The notes beneath the pieces were generated by a model. That model was not told the DNA's origin. It saw nothing but the letters and a program-made list of their open reading frames with translations, and made no database searches. Of a stretch of DNA of 64,000 nucleotides, positions 43,348-51,228 are shown one piece after another. Origin of the DNA: Cellulomonas sp. URHE0023. Lineage in GTDB: Bacteria > Actinomycetota > Actinomycetes > Actinomycetales > Cellulomonadaceae. The position numbers were made by a program, and so were the translations under genes. Location of the stretch: assembly GCF_000688475.1 (NCBI RefSeq), contig NZ_JIAN01000006.1, positions 372,001 to 436,000 on the forward strand, in the 5' to 3' direction. Every line of letters starts with the position of its first letter. Position 1 is the stretch's first letter.

Positions 43348-44943
43348 TCAGTTGTCCTCGGAGGTCGTCGGGGAGTCCGTGTCGGTGCGGGCGGTCGCGC
43401 CCATCGCGTCGTCGGGGAGGCTGGCGTCGGAGTACGCCATCAGCTGCTCGCGATCGGTCGTGCGGGGGTCGAGTTCTGCGCTGATGCGACCCCGCGCCAT
43501 CACGAGGATCCGGTCGCAGGCGTGCAGCACCTCGCTGACCTCGCTCGTCGCGAACAGCACGCCGATACCGTTGCGGGCCTCCTGCGCCATGAGCGCGAAG
43601 ATGTCGGCCTTGGCGCCGACGTCGATGCCGCGGGTCGGCTCGTCGAGCACGAGCAGCCTGGGCCTGGTGAGCAGCGCCCGGCCGATGACGACCTTCTGCT
43701 GGTTGCCACCGGACAGGGAACCGATCGGCGCGTCCTGGCCGGCGGCCTTGATGCGCACCTGCTGCGACACGCCGTCGACCGCCGCGCGCTCCTCCGTGCG
43801 CCGGATGAACGAGCCCGACACGAAGCGGTTCACGGCCGCGAGCGCCACGTTGCGTCCGACCGAGAGCGCCTGGACGAGGCCGTCACGCTGCCGGTCCTCC
43901 GGAACGAGCACGAGGCCCGCGTCGATCCGGTCGGCGACCGACGCGTGGGTCAGGTCGACGTCACCGAGGACGACGCTCCCGCCGAGGGCGGCGTTCCGGC
44001 CCGCCAACGACTCGAGAAGCTCCGTGCGACCGGCGCCCATCAGCCCGTAGACGCCGACCACCTCCCCCGCGTGCACCGTGAACGTCACGCCTCGGACGGC
44101 CAGGCGCTCGGGCGCGTCAGGATCGGCCACGATCAGGTTGTCCACCTCGAGGAGCGGCTCGCCCGGGTCATGGCTCATCGGCGCGAAGAGTGCGCTCTCG
44201 TCGCGGCCGACCATCTGGGCGACGATCCACTTGAGGTCCACGTCGGCCATCGGCGCCTGGGCGACGACGTTCCCGTCGCGCAGCACGACCGCGGTGTCGG
44301 CGAGCTCGAGGCACTCGTCGAGGTGGTGCGAGATGTAGATGATCGAGACACCACGGGCGGTCAGCTCTCGGATCACCCGGAAGAGCACGCGGACCTCGGT
44401 CGCGGACAGCGCCGACGTCGGCTCGTCCATGATCAGGACCCGTGTCTCCTCCGAGAGCGCGCGGGCGATCTCGACCAGCTGCTGCTGCCCGAGGCGCAGG
44501 TCACCGACGAGCGTCGTCGGTTCGAGCGGCTCCTCGAGGTGCTCGAGCAACGCCCTCGTCGCGGCGCGCTGTGCGGCGAAGTCGACGAACATGCCCTTCT
44601 TGAGCTCACGCCCGACGAAGATGTTGTCCGAGATCGACAGGTTCCCGCAGAGGTTGAGCTCCTGGTGGATGATCGCGACGCCGTGCGACACGGCATCGGC
44701 GGGCGACTCGAACGCGACGATCTCGCCGTCGAGCTCGATCGTGCCCATAGTCGGCTGCTCGACACCCGCGAGGATCTTCATCAGCGTCGACTTGCCCGCG
44801 CCGTTCTCGCCGATCAGCGCGGTGACGTGCCCGCGGCGGACCTCGAAGTCCACCCCGCGCAGCGCGTGGGTGCCGCCGTAGACCTTGGCGACTCCTCGCG
44901 CCCTCAGCACGACGTCCGTGTCCACGGCCGTGGAGGCACTCAC
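43348..44943 (-). CDS. Sugar ABC transporter double ATPase (RbsA type)
   Basis: A 531-aa double-domain ATPase. Domain 1: Walker A GENGAGKSTL (about residue 45), signature LRLGQQQLVEIARAL and Walker B VLIMDEPTSAL. Domain 2: GLMGAGRTELLE (Walker A degenerate, Arg for Lys, as usual in this family), LSGGNQQKVVIGRAL and LLVLDEPTRGIDVG. The start GTG 44943 overlaps the DUF2291 stop (GTGA). It powers the CUT2 pentose importer. Confidence 0.95.
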   Translation of the reverse strand: MSASTAVDTDVVLRARGVAKVYGGTHALRGVDFEVRRGHVTALIGENGAGKSTLMKILAGVEQPTMGTIELDGEIVAFESPADAVSHGVAIIHQELNLCGNLSISDNIFVGRELKKGMFVDFAAQRAATRALLEHLEEPLEPTTLVGDLRLGQQQLVEIARALSEETRVLIMDEPTSALSATEVRVLFRVIRELTARGVSIIYISHHLDECLELADTAVVLRDGNVVAQAPMADVDLKWIVAQMVGRDESALFAPMSHDPGEPLLEVDNLIVADPDAPERLAVRGVTFTVHAGEVVGVYGLMGAGRTELLESLAGRNAALGGSVVLGDVDLTHASVADRIDAGLVLVPEDRQRDGLVQALSVGRNVALAAVNRFVSGSFIRRTEERAAVDGVSQQVRIKAAGQDAPIGSLSGGNQQKVVIGRALLTRPRLLVLDEPTRGIDVGAKADIFALMAQEARNGIGVLFATSEVSEVLHACDRILVMARGRISAELDPRTTDREQLMAYSDASLPDDAMGATARTDTDSPTTSEDN

Positions 44944-45611
44944 GGCTGGACCTCGACCTTGACCGGGTAGATGGTCACGTGGGTGATGTCGCCACCGGTC
45001 GTGGACGTCCAGGTGAACGCACCGGTGACGCTGACCGTCTTGCCGACGAGCGTCGCCGGGTCGAGGTCGCCGTAGACGCTGGCGACGGCACGGTTGTTCA
45101 GCTCGATGGCGACCTTCTGGAACTCGGTCTGGTTGGTGAAGTCACCGAACGCGAGATCCGTGCCGGCATCCCGCAGCGCGGTGTTCGAGCCCAGCGGCGG
45201 TACGGCCACCCCGACGGTGATGCCCTCGGGGATCCCCTCGACCTGCAGCCCAACCTCCCCGAACTCACCCTCCACGACCACACCTGTGACGTCCGTCGCG
45301 AAGCCCCATGGCTTGCCCTCCGCCTCGCGCTTGCCGTACTTCTCGCCGGCGGCGTCGGCGTCCGCCACGAGGGCGACGACGAGGGTGTCGAGCGGCTGCG
45401 CTTCGTCGACGATCGTCGGGACGACGACGCTCTCGTAGTTGAGGTCCGCGTACTCCGCTGCGGTGTCGGCCGGCTTCGCGATCGAGCTGGTGGGCACGAA
45501 GGTGGTGCTCGCGACCGCCGCGACGGCCACGACGACGCCCACCACGCTCCAGATCACGGACCGCCGGCGCCACCACGGTGGCGCCTGACGTGCGGCTGCA
45601 TTCTCGGGCAT
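44940..45611 (-). CDS. DUF2291 family periplasmic protein
   Basis: A 223-aa protein with an N-terminal helix (SVIWSVVGVVVAVAAVAS, about residues 18-35) and an extracytoplasmic domain. The domain includes EYADLNYESVVVPTIVDEA and AVASVYGDLDPATLVGKTVS, with a beta-rich C-terminus. DUF2291 genes lie next to CUT2 sugar importers in many bacteria; their role is unknown but a periplasmic binding or assembly function is likely. It is tightly coupled to the ATPase (GTGA overlap) and to the kinase upstream (41-bp gap). Confidence 0.9.
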   Translation of the reverse strand: MPENAAARQAPPWWRRRSVIWSVVGVVVAVAAVASTTFVPTSSIAKPADTAAEYADLNYESVVVPTIVDEAQPLDTLVVALVADADAAGEKYGKREAEGKPWGFATDVTGVVVEGEFGEVGLQVEGIPEGITVGVAVPPLGSNTALRDAGTDLAFGDFTNQTEFQKVAIELNNRAVASVYGDLDPATLVGKTVSVTGAFTWTSTTGGDITHVTIYPVKVEVQP

Positions 45612-45652
45612 ACCTCTCCTTTGAGCTCTGCTGCTTGTCGGGTCGAGTCGGC

Positions 45653-47155
45653 TCAGTCCGTGGTGGCGAGCCCCCGTGACCTGGCGACGGCCCGCTTCCA
45701 CGCCTCTCGCGCCGGACCGGGGTCGGTCGGGTGCGGGTCGACCCGCGTGACGGGCTGCGCTGCGTCGGTGTGGTGGCCGAGCACTCGTCGGGCGAGCGTC
45801 GCGGCGCCGAGCGCGGACGCCTCGGGTGCGTCCCCCACCTGCACCGGCCTGGCTAGGAGGTCCGCCTGGGTCTGCATGAGCAGGTGCGAACGCGTGGCGC
45901 CCCCATCGGCACGCAGGACGTCGATGTGCGCGAGCCCGTCGGACTCGATCGCCTCGACCACGTCGGCGACCTGGTGGGCGACCGACTCGAGCGCCGCGCG
46001 TGCCAGGTGCCCTCGCGTCGTGCCGGCGGTGACACCGAGCAGGAGCCCGTCCGCCGACCGGTCCCAGTAGGGCGCGCCCAGGCCGGAGAACGCCGGCACG
46101 AACGAGACGCCGCCCGAGTCCTCGACCCCACGGGCCAGGTCTGTCAGGTAGGCGCCGCCTGACGCGTCCTCGGGCGAGCCCAGCATCGCTGCCATCCAGT
46201 CCAGGGCTGAGCCTGCGGCGAGGATGTTGCCCTCGCGTGCGTACGTCGGCGAGCCGCCGATGTGCCAGGCGAGGGTCGTGGCGATGCCCGCGGTCGCGCC
46301 CTTGCTCGTCGCGATGGGCGCCATGACCGAGGACCCCGTGCCGAACGTCGCCTTGCCCGTACCGGGCTCGGTGCAGCCCTGCTGGTACATCGCCGCGTGG
46401 GAGTCGGCCAGCACGGCGAGCACGGGTAGGCCTGCGGGCAACGGACCGCCCGTCCGCGTGCGCCCGAAGCCCGCGTCCGAGCTGCGGACCTCGGCGAGTG
46501 CCGCAGCGGGGATCCCGAACAGGTCGAGCAGCTCGCGGTCCCAGGAGCACGACTCGAGGTCGAGCAGCAGCGTGCGGGAGGCGTTGCCCATCTCCGTCAG
46601 GCGCTCCCCCGTGAGCGACCAGATGAGCCACGCGTCGACGGTGCCCAACGCGATGTCGTGGATGTCGGCACCCGCGGCGACGGCGTGGTCGAGTGCGGCA
46701 CGCATCTTCGGAGCGGAGAACATCGCGTCGAGCGACAACCCGGTCCGCGCGCGAACGAGCCCGTCAACCCCCGGGTTCGATTCCTCGAGACGCGCGCACC
46801 ATGCGGCGGTGCGGGCGTCCTGCCAGCCGAGCACCGGGCCGAGCGCGCTGCCGGTGCGCGTGTTCCAGCACACGACGGACTCGCGCTGGCTGGAGATCGA
46901 GATGCCTTGAAGGGTGACCCCGTCGGCGGCGTCCACGCACTCGAGCGCCGCAGCGAACGTCGCGTCCCGGAGCTGCTCGGCGTCCTGCTCGGCCCAACCG
47001 GGCCTGGGGTGCGAGATCTGCACGGGACGCGACGCCGACGCGAGGACGGCGCCCGACGCCGAGTCGACCAGGAGCACCTTGGTGTTCGTCGTGCCTTGAT
47101 CGAACGCGAGCACAGCGCCGCCTGTGGCGGACGACGGCGGTGCGGTGCTGACCAT
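45653..47155 (-). CDS. FGGY-family carbohydrate kinase (apulose kinase candidate)
   Basis: A 500-aa FGGY kinase. AVLAFDQGTTNTKVLLVDSA at the N-terminus is the DxGTT phosphate motif. The second half has ATFGTGSSVMAPIATSKG and the C-terminal DGGATRSHLLMQTQADLL, the GG-x-T-R/S-x-x-x-x-Q-x-x-A-D motif. Catalytic Asp is probably in AVLADSHAAMYQQG. I chose ATG 47155 over ATG 47161, as AGGA sits at a better distance. It leads the minus-strand importer operon. Kinase plus isomerase plus split transketolase suits apulose kinase (AplK); xylulokinase or glycerol-kinase-like activity is the alternative. Confidence 0.88.
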   Translation of the reverse strand: MVSTAPPSSATGGAVLAFDQGTTNTKVLLVDSASGAVLASASRPVQISHPRPGWAEQDAEQLRDATFAAALECVDAADGVTLQGISISSQRESVVCWNTRTGSALGPVLGWQDARTAAWCARLEESNPGVDGLVRARTGLSLDAMFSAPKMRAALDHAVAAGADIHDIALGTVDAWLIWSLTGERLTEMGNASRTLLLDLESCSWDRELLDLFGIPAAALAEVRSSDAGFGRTRTGGPLPAGLPVLAVLADSHAAMYQQGCTEPGTGKATFGTGSSVMAPIATSKGATAGIATTLAWHIGGSPTYAREGNILAAGSALDWMAAMLGSPEDASGGAYLTDLARGVEDSGGVSFVPAFSGLGAPYWDRSADGLLLGVTAGTTRGHLARAALESVAHQVADVVEAIESDGLAHIDVLRADGGATRSHLLMQTQADLLARPVQVGDAPEASALGAATLARRVLGHHTDAAQPVTRVDPHPTDPGPAREAWKRAVARSRGLATTD

Positions 47156-47173
47156 GAGCATCCTGTCTGCATA

Positions 47174-47193
47174 TTCATTCCGCTTTGAATGAA
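47174..47193. promoter_or_regulatory. Inverted repeat in the divergent kinase / rbsK region
   Basis: TTCATTC (47174-47180) and GAATGAA (47187-47193) are perfect arms around CGCTTT. It sits 19 bp from the kinase start and 71 bp from rbsK, in a 108-bp divergent region. The nearby SorC regulator is the likely binder. Confidence 0.6.
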
Positions 47194-47263
47194 GTACCCT
47201 CACCGTAGGAACACGCCATGCTCGTGTCAACTCGCATCACCCGATCGTCCGGAAGGGACATCC

Positions 47264-48157
47264 ATGAGCGGCGCCATCGTCGTCGTCGGCTCGATCAACG
47301 CCGACCTCGTGCTGCAGGTGGCTCGGCACCCGCACCCCGGCGAGACCGTCCTCGGGCGCGACTCCGTGCTGATGTCAGGCGGGAAGGGTGCGAACCAGGC
47401 GGTGGCGGCAGCCAGGCTCGGGGCGCGCGTCGCCATGGTGGGAGCCGTGGGCAGCGACTCCACCGCGACCGTCGCCCTCGCCGGCCTGCGCGACGCGGGC
47501 GTCGACCTCACCCACGTTCCGACCGTCCCCGGAACCACCGGTCTGGCCGTGGTGACGCTGTCGCAGGACGCGGAGAACTCGATCGTCGTGATCCCCGGCG
47601 CGAACCTCGCCGTGACCGTCGACGCCGTCGACGCGGCCCGCGACGTGATCGTCGCCGCCCAGGTGTGCGTGCTCCAGGCCGAGATCCCGCTCCCTGCCGT
47701 CGCGCGTGCGGCGCAGCTCGCGCACGATGCCGGCACTCGCGTGCTGCTGAACGTCGCACCGGCAACCGCGCTGCCGCCCGGCACCTTGAGGCTCGCCGAC
47801 CCGCTCGTCGTGAACGAGCACGAGGCGGCGGTCATCCTCGGACGTCCGATCGACTCGCCCGCCGATGCCGCAGCCGACCTGGCCGCGCTGGGGATCGCGT
47901 CGGTCGTGATCACGCTGGGAAGCCACGGCGCGGTCGTCCTCGAGGGCGGCCGCCTGACGTCCCTGCCGGCGCGCATGGTGGTCCCGCGCGACACCACGGG
48001 TGCAGGCGACGCCTTCGTGGGCGCACTCGCGGCCGGGCTGGTCGAGGGTTCGACGATCCTCGACGCCGCGCAGCAGGCCGTTCGCGTCGCTGCCGCGTCC
48101 GTCACCAGGCTCGGAGCCCAAGCGTCCTACCCGTGGAAGGAAGAACCGCTGCCATGA
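47264..48157 (+). CDS. rbsK: Ribokinase
   Basis: Phosphorylates D-ribose at O5. A 297-aa PfkB-family kinase. VVGSINADLVLQV (sugar-binding first strand), SGGKGANQAVAAARLGA (residues about 38-54), and DTTGAGDAFVGALAAG with the catalytic Asp (about residue 249) are all present. The start is ATG 47264 with AGGGA upstream. The stop overlaps rbsD (ATGA). Divergent from the apiose-type kinase and importer, so ribose may enter by the same transporter. Confidence 0.95.
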   Translation: MSGAIVVVGSINADLVLQVARHPHPGETVLGRDSVLMSGGKGANQAVAAARLGARVAMVGAVGSDSTATVALAGLRDAGVDLTHVPTVPGTTGLAVVTLSQDAENSIVVIPGANLAVTVDAVDAARDVIVAAQVCVLQAEIPLPAVARAAQLAHDAGTRVLLNVAPATALPPGTLRLADPLVVNEHEAAVILGRPIDSPADAAADLAALGIASVVITLGSHGAVVLEGGRLTSLPARMVVPRDTTGAGDAFVGALAAGLVEGSTILDAAQQAVRVAAASVTRLGAQASYPWKEEPLP

Positions 48158-48549
48158 AGCGTCGCGGCATCATCAACGCACCCCTGTCGGCTAGCCTCGC
48201 ACGCCTGGGTCACACCGACCTCGTGGTGGTCGCCGACGCGGGCCTGCCCATCCCGGCGCACGTCCCGGTGGTCGACCTCGCCATCGTCTACGGCGAGCCC
48301 CGCTTCACGACCGTCCTCGAGGCCCTGCTCGACGAGATCGTCGTCGAGGAGGCGTGGATCAGCGAGGACGCCGAGTGGCGGCCAGCCGGGCAGTGGGTGC
48401 GCGAGCGCGTCACCGTCCCGGTCGAGCTCATCGCGCACGGCGACCTCAAGGCGATGGTGTCGCAGGCACAGCTCGTCGTCCGGACGGGCGAGAACACCGC
48501 CTTCGCGAACGTCGTCCTGCGCTGCGGGGTCGCCTTCGACATCGACTAG
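48154..48549 (+). CDS. rbsD: D-ribose pyranase
   Basis: Interconverts beta-pyranose and beta-furanose ribose so that ribokinase receives the furanose. A 131-aa RbsD/FucU-fold protein. MKRRGIINAPLSASLARLGH with the catalytic His20, VVVADAGLPIP, and the C-terminal VVRTGENTAFANVVLRCGV are family hallmarks. It overlaps the rbsK stop (ATGA). RbsD acting next to RbsK supports ribose use at this locus. Confidence 0.95.
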   Translation: MKRRGIINAPLSASLARLGHTDLVVVADAGLPIPAHVPVVDLAIVYGEPRFTTVLEALLDEIVVEEAWISEDAEWRPAGQWVRERVTVPVELIAHGDLKAMVSQAQLVVRTGENTAFANVVLRCGVAFDID

Positions 48550-48661
48550 AACGCGCTGGGACGGTCACCGATGAGCCGTGCCCACCGACGCTATGCTGCG
48601 GGACGCATGAGATTTCGGTACTGAATGGAACCGAGCGGTCCATCACGACGGGAGCACGACG

Positions 48662-49654
48662 GTGGCATTCAGCCGGGGGGGAACCGCAGCGCGCCGCGGC
48701 GGTCAGAGCGACGAGCAGGTCCGGCTCATGGCCAAGGTCGCGCGGATGTACCACGAGAAGGGCATGCGCCAGGCGGAGATCGCCGCGGAGCTGCACATCT
48801 CGCAGCCCCGCGTGTCGCGGTTGCTCAAGCAGGCCGTCGAGACCGGCGTGGTCCGCACCACCGTGAGCCTGCCGACGGGCGTCCACACCGACCTGGAGGA
48901 CCAGCTCGAGTCGACCTACGGCCTCGCCGAGGCCGTCGTCGTCGAGGCCGCAGGATCCGACGCCGAGGTGCTGCGAGGCCTGGGCACCGCCGCCGCGGTG
49001 TACCTCGAGACCACGTTCATCGGCGGCGACGAGGTCGGTATCTCCTCCTGGAGCGCATCCCTGCTGGCCGCCGTCGAGGCCATGCGACCGTCGAGCGGCC
49101 AGGTCGTCACCAACGTCGTGCAGCTCGTGGGCGGCGTAGGCGACCCCCGCGTCCAGGTCGAGGCCACCCGGCTCCTCACCCAGCTCGCGTCCACGACAGG
49201 TGCAGCACCGATCTTCCTGCCCGCACCGGGGCTGCTCGGCAGCGCCGAGGCCCGGCGCAGCCTCATGGCCGATCCCTCCGTCGCGCAGGTGACGTCCCTG
49301 TGGCCCGACCTGACGACCGCCCTCGTCGGCATCGGGGCGGTCGAGCCCTCGCCGCTGCTGCGCCAGAGCGGCAACGGGATCGCCGAGGTCGACCAGAAGA
49401 GCCTCCAGGCTGCGGGCGCGGTGGGCGACGTCTGCCTGCACTACTTCGACGCCGCCGGAGACCTCGTCAGCTCCGACTTCGACGGGCGCGTCATGGGCAT
49501 CAGCCCTGAAGCCCTGCGGTCCATCCCGCGACGCATCGCCGTCGCCGGTGGGAACAGCAAGGTCGCCGCGATCCGTGGGGCGCTGCGCGGGGAGTGGGTC
49601 AACGTGCTCATCACCGACGTGGGCACCGCGCGAGCACTGGTCGCGAGCGCGTGA
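48662..49654 (+). CDS. SorC/DeoR-type sugar-binding transcriptional regulator
   Basis: A 330-aa SorC-family protein. HTH at residues about 22-60: MAKVARMYHEKGMRQAEIAA, ELHISQPRVSRLLKQAVETG. The C-terminal sugar-phosphate domain includes GLGTAAAVYLETTFIGGDEV, GVGDPRVQVEATRLLTQLAS and AVAGGNSKVAAIRGALRG. The start is GTG 48662 (AAGG-poor context with GGGAG). It probably senses a phosphorylated pentose and controls the divergent importer and rbsKD promoters. The stop overlaps the DHBP synthase (GTGA). Confidence 0.9.
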   Translation: MAFSRGGTAARRGGQSDEQVRLMAKVARMYHEKGMRQAEIAAELHISQPRVSRLLKQAVETGVVRTTVSLPTGVHTDLEDQLESTYGLAEAVVVEAAGSDAEVLRGLGTAAAVYLETTFIGGDEVGISSWSASLLAAVEAMRPSSGQVVTNVVQLVGGVGDPRVQVEATRLLTQLASTTGAAPIFLPAPGLLGSAEARRSLMADPSVAQVTSLWPDLTTALVGIGAVEPSPLLRQSGNGIAEVDQKSLQAAGAVGDVCLHYFDAAGDLVSSDFDGRVMGISPEALRSIPRRIAVAGGNSKVAAIRGALRGEWVNVLITDVGTARALVASA

Positions 49655-50268
49655 CCGGCACCCGGGTCCAGGACGCGGTCGACGCCGTCCGGGCGGGCCG
49701 ACCCGTCGTCGTGACCGACCACCCGGGCCGGGAGGACGAGGGCGACCTCGTCGTCGCGGCGCAGCACGCCACCCCGTCGATCGTCGCGTTCATGATGAGC
49801 CTGTGCCGGGGCCTCATCTGCGTCCCCGTCACCGCCGAACGCGCCCACCTGCTCGAGCTGCCGCCGATGGTGCCTGACAACCAGGAGAGCCTGCGCACGG
49901 CATTCACGGTCTCGGTCGACGCGACCGCCGCCATCACCACAGGGATCTCCGCCGCGGACCGCGCGACCACCATCGACGTGCTCTGGCGCCCCGGCTCGAC
50001 CGCCCGTGACCTGGTCCGTCCCGGTCACGTCTTCCCCCTGGTCGCACACCCGGGCGGAGTCGTGGCGCGGCCCGGTCACACGGAGGCCGCGATCGACCTG
50101 GCCGTCCTCGCCGGGCTCGAGCCGGCAGGTGTGATCTGCGAGATCGCGGACCGCGACGGCGTCATGCTCCGAGGCGAGCGCCTGCGCCGGTTCTCGCGCA
50201 GGCACCGGCTCGTGCAGGTCTCGATCGACGAGCTCGCCGACCACCTGCGCGCGCGACCGCTGCCGTAG
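49651..50268 (+). CDS. Stand-alone 3,4-dihydroxy-2-butanone-4-phosphate synthase
   Basis: A 205-aa RibB-like enzyme, only the DHBP-synthase domain. It converts ribulose-5-phosphate to DHBP and formate for riboflavin synthesis. DHPGREDEGDLVVAAQHATP (residues 25-44) with acidic metal ligands; MSLCRGLICVP; TTGISAADRATTI; and GHVFPLVAHPGGVVARPGHT, AAIDLAVLAGL, AGVICEIADRDGVM complete the family pattern. RibBA fusion is usual in actinobacterial rib operons; here it is a separate copy translationally coupled to a sugar regulator. It may use ribulose-5-phosphate from ribose catabolism. Confidence 0.9.
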   Translation: MTGTRVQDAVDAVRAGRPVVVTDHPGREDEGDLVVAAQHATPSIVAFMMSLCRGLICVPVTAERAHLLELPPMVPDNQESLRTAFTVSVDATAAITTGISAADRATTIDVLWRPGSTARDLVRPGHVFPLVAHPGGVVARPGHTEAAIDLAVLAGLEPAGVICEIADRDGVMLRGERLRRFSRRHRLVQVSIDELADHLRARPLP

Positions 50269-50323
50269 CTGCCGCCCCGGCTGGGGGATGCGTCGTCCGC
50301 GCTTCTGGCGTAGAACGGATCGC

Positions 50324-51217
50324 ATGTTCGACGAAGGACAGCTCTACGCGCCCGTCACCGCAGACGAGGACGGCAAGGTCACGGTGCACCTCGCGGACGA
50401 CCACCCCGGTGCCCACGACGCGGAGTACCGCCGCCGTCGCTCGCAGATCGCCGCCCCTGCGCTGGCGTGGCAGCCCGGGGACCCCGTGCCGCGCGTCCAG
50501 TACACCGAGTCCGAGAACCAGATCTGGGAGACGGTGTGCCGTGAGCTCGCCCCCAAGCACGCGCGGCTCGCGATCCGCGGGTACCTGGAGGGCAAGGAGG
50601 CCCTCGCGCTGCCGACCGACCACGTCCCGCAGCTCGACGAGGTGAGCGCCGGCCTCGGTCCGCTCAGCGGGTTCCGCCTGCACCCGGCGGCGGGCCTGGT
50701 ACCGCTAGACGTGTTCTACGGGTCCCTTGCCGACGGCGTGTTCCACTCCACCCAGTACCTGAGGCACTCGTCGCAGCCGTTGTACACGCCGGAGCCGGAC
50801 ATCCTCCACGAGGTGGTGGGGCACTGCAACCTGCTCGCCAACCCGGCGATCGCGGAGGTCAAGCGACGGGCCGGAGAGGCCGCGCGTCGGTGCGAGACGC
50901 CCGAGGGCCTGCAGTACGTGGCCGACGTCTTCTGGTTCACGATCGAGTTCGGCGTCATGTACGAGGAGGGCGAGCTGCGCGCGTACGGAGCCGGCCTGCT
51001 CTCGTCCTACGGCGAGATCGAGGAGTTCCGTGGGGCTGACATCCGTCCCGTGGACTTCGACCAGATGGCCACGCTCGCGTACGACATCAGCCACTACCAG
51101 CCGATCCTGTTCGCGTGCGACGGCATGAGCGAGCTCACCGACCGGGTGGCCGGGTTCTTCGCCGACTTCGACGACGACAGGGCGGCGAGGCTCGCGCGCA
51201 ACGCGGCACACGCCTGA
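50324..51217 (+). CDS. phhA: Phenylalanine 4-monooxygenase
   Basis: Tetrahydropterin- and iron-dependent hydroxylation of phenylalanine to tyrosine. A 297-aa single-domain enzyme without the N-terminal ACT domain of animal forms. Iron ligands: H162 and H167 in LHEVVGHCNLL, and E208 in FTIEFGVMYEEG. SGFRLHPAAGLV is the pterin loop. The start is ATG 50324 (MFDEGQLYAPV); the longer frame from 50288 lacks a ribosome site. A pterin-4a-carbinolamine dehydratase is not adjacent. It stands convergent with the FAD monooxygenase, 11 bp apart. Confidence 0.94.
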   Translation: MFDEGQLYAPVTADEDGKVTVHLADDHPGAHDAEYRRRRSQIAAPALAWQPGDPVPRVQYTESENQIWETVCRELAPKHARLAIRGYLEGKEALALPTDHVPQLDEVSAGLGPLSGFRLHPAAGLVPLDVFYGSLADGVFHSTQYLRHSSQPLYTPEPDILHEVVGHCNLLANPAIAEVKRRAGEAARRCETPEGLQYVADVFWFTIEFGVMYEEGELRAYGAGLLSSYGEIEEFRGADIRPVDFDQMATLAYDISHYQPILFACDGMSELTDRVAGFFADFDDDRAARLARNAAHA

Positions 51218-51228
51218 CCGCTCGGCCG

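Noticed and set aside
43348..44943. Arg in the second Walker A (GLMGAGRTEL) of the RbsA-type ATPase as a defect
   Set aside because: Degeneration of the second nucleotide site is normal in the RbsA family.
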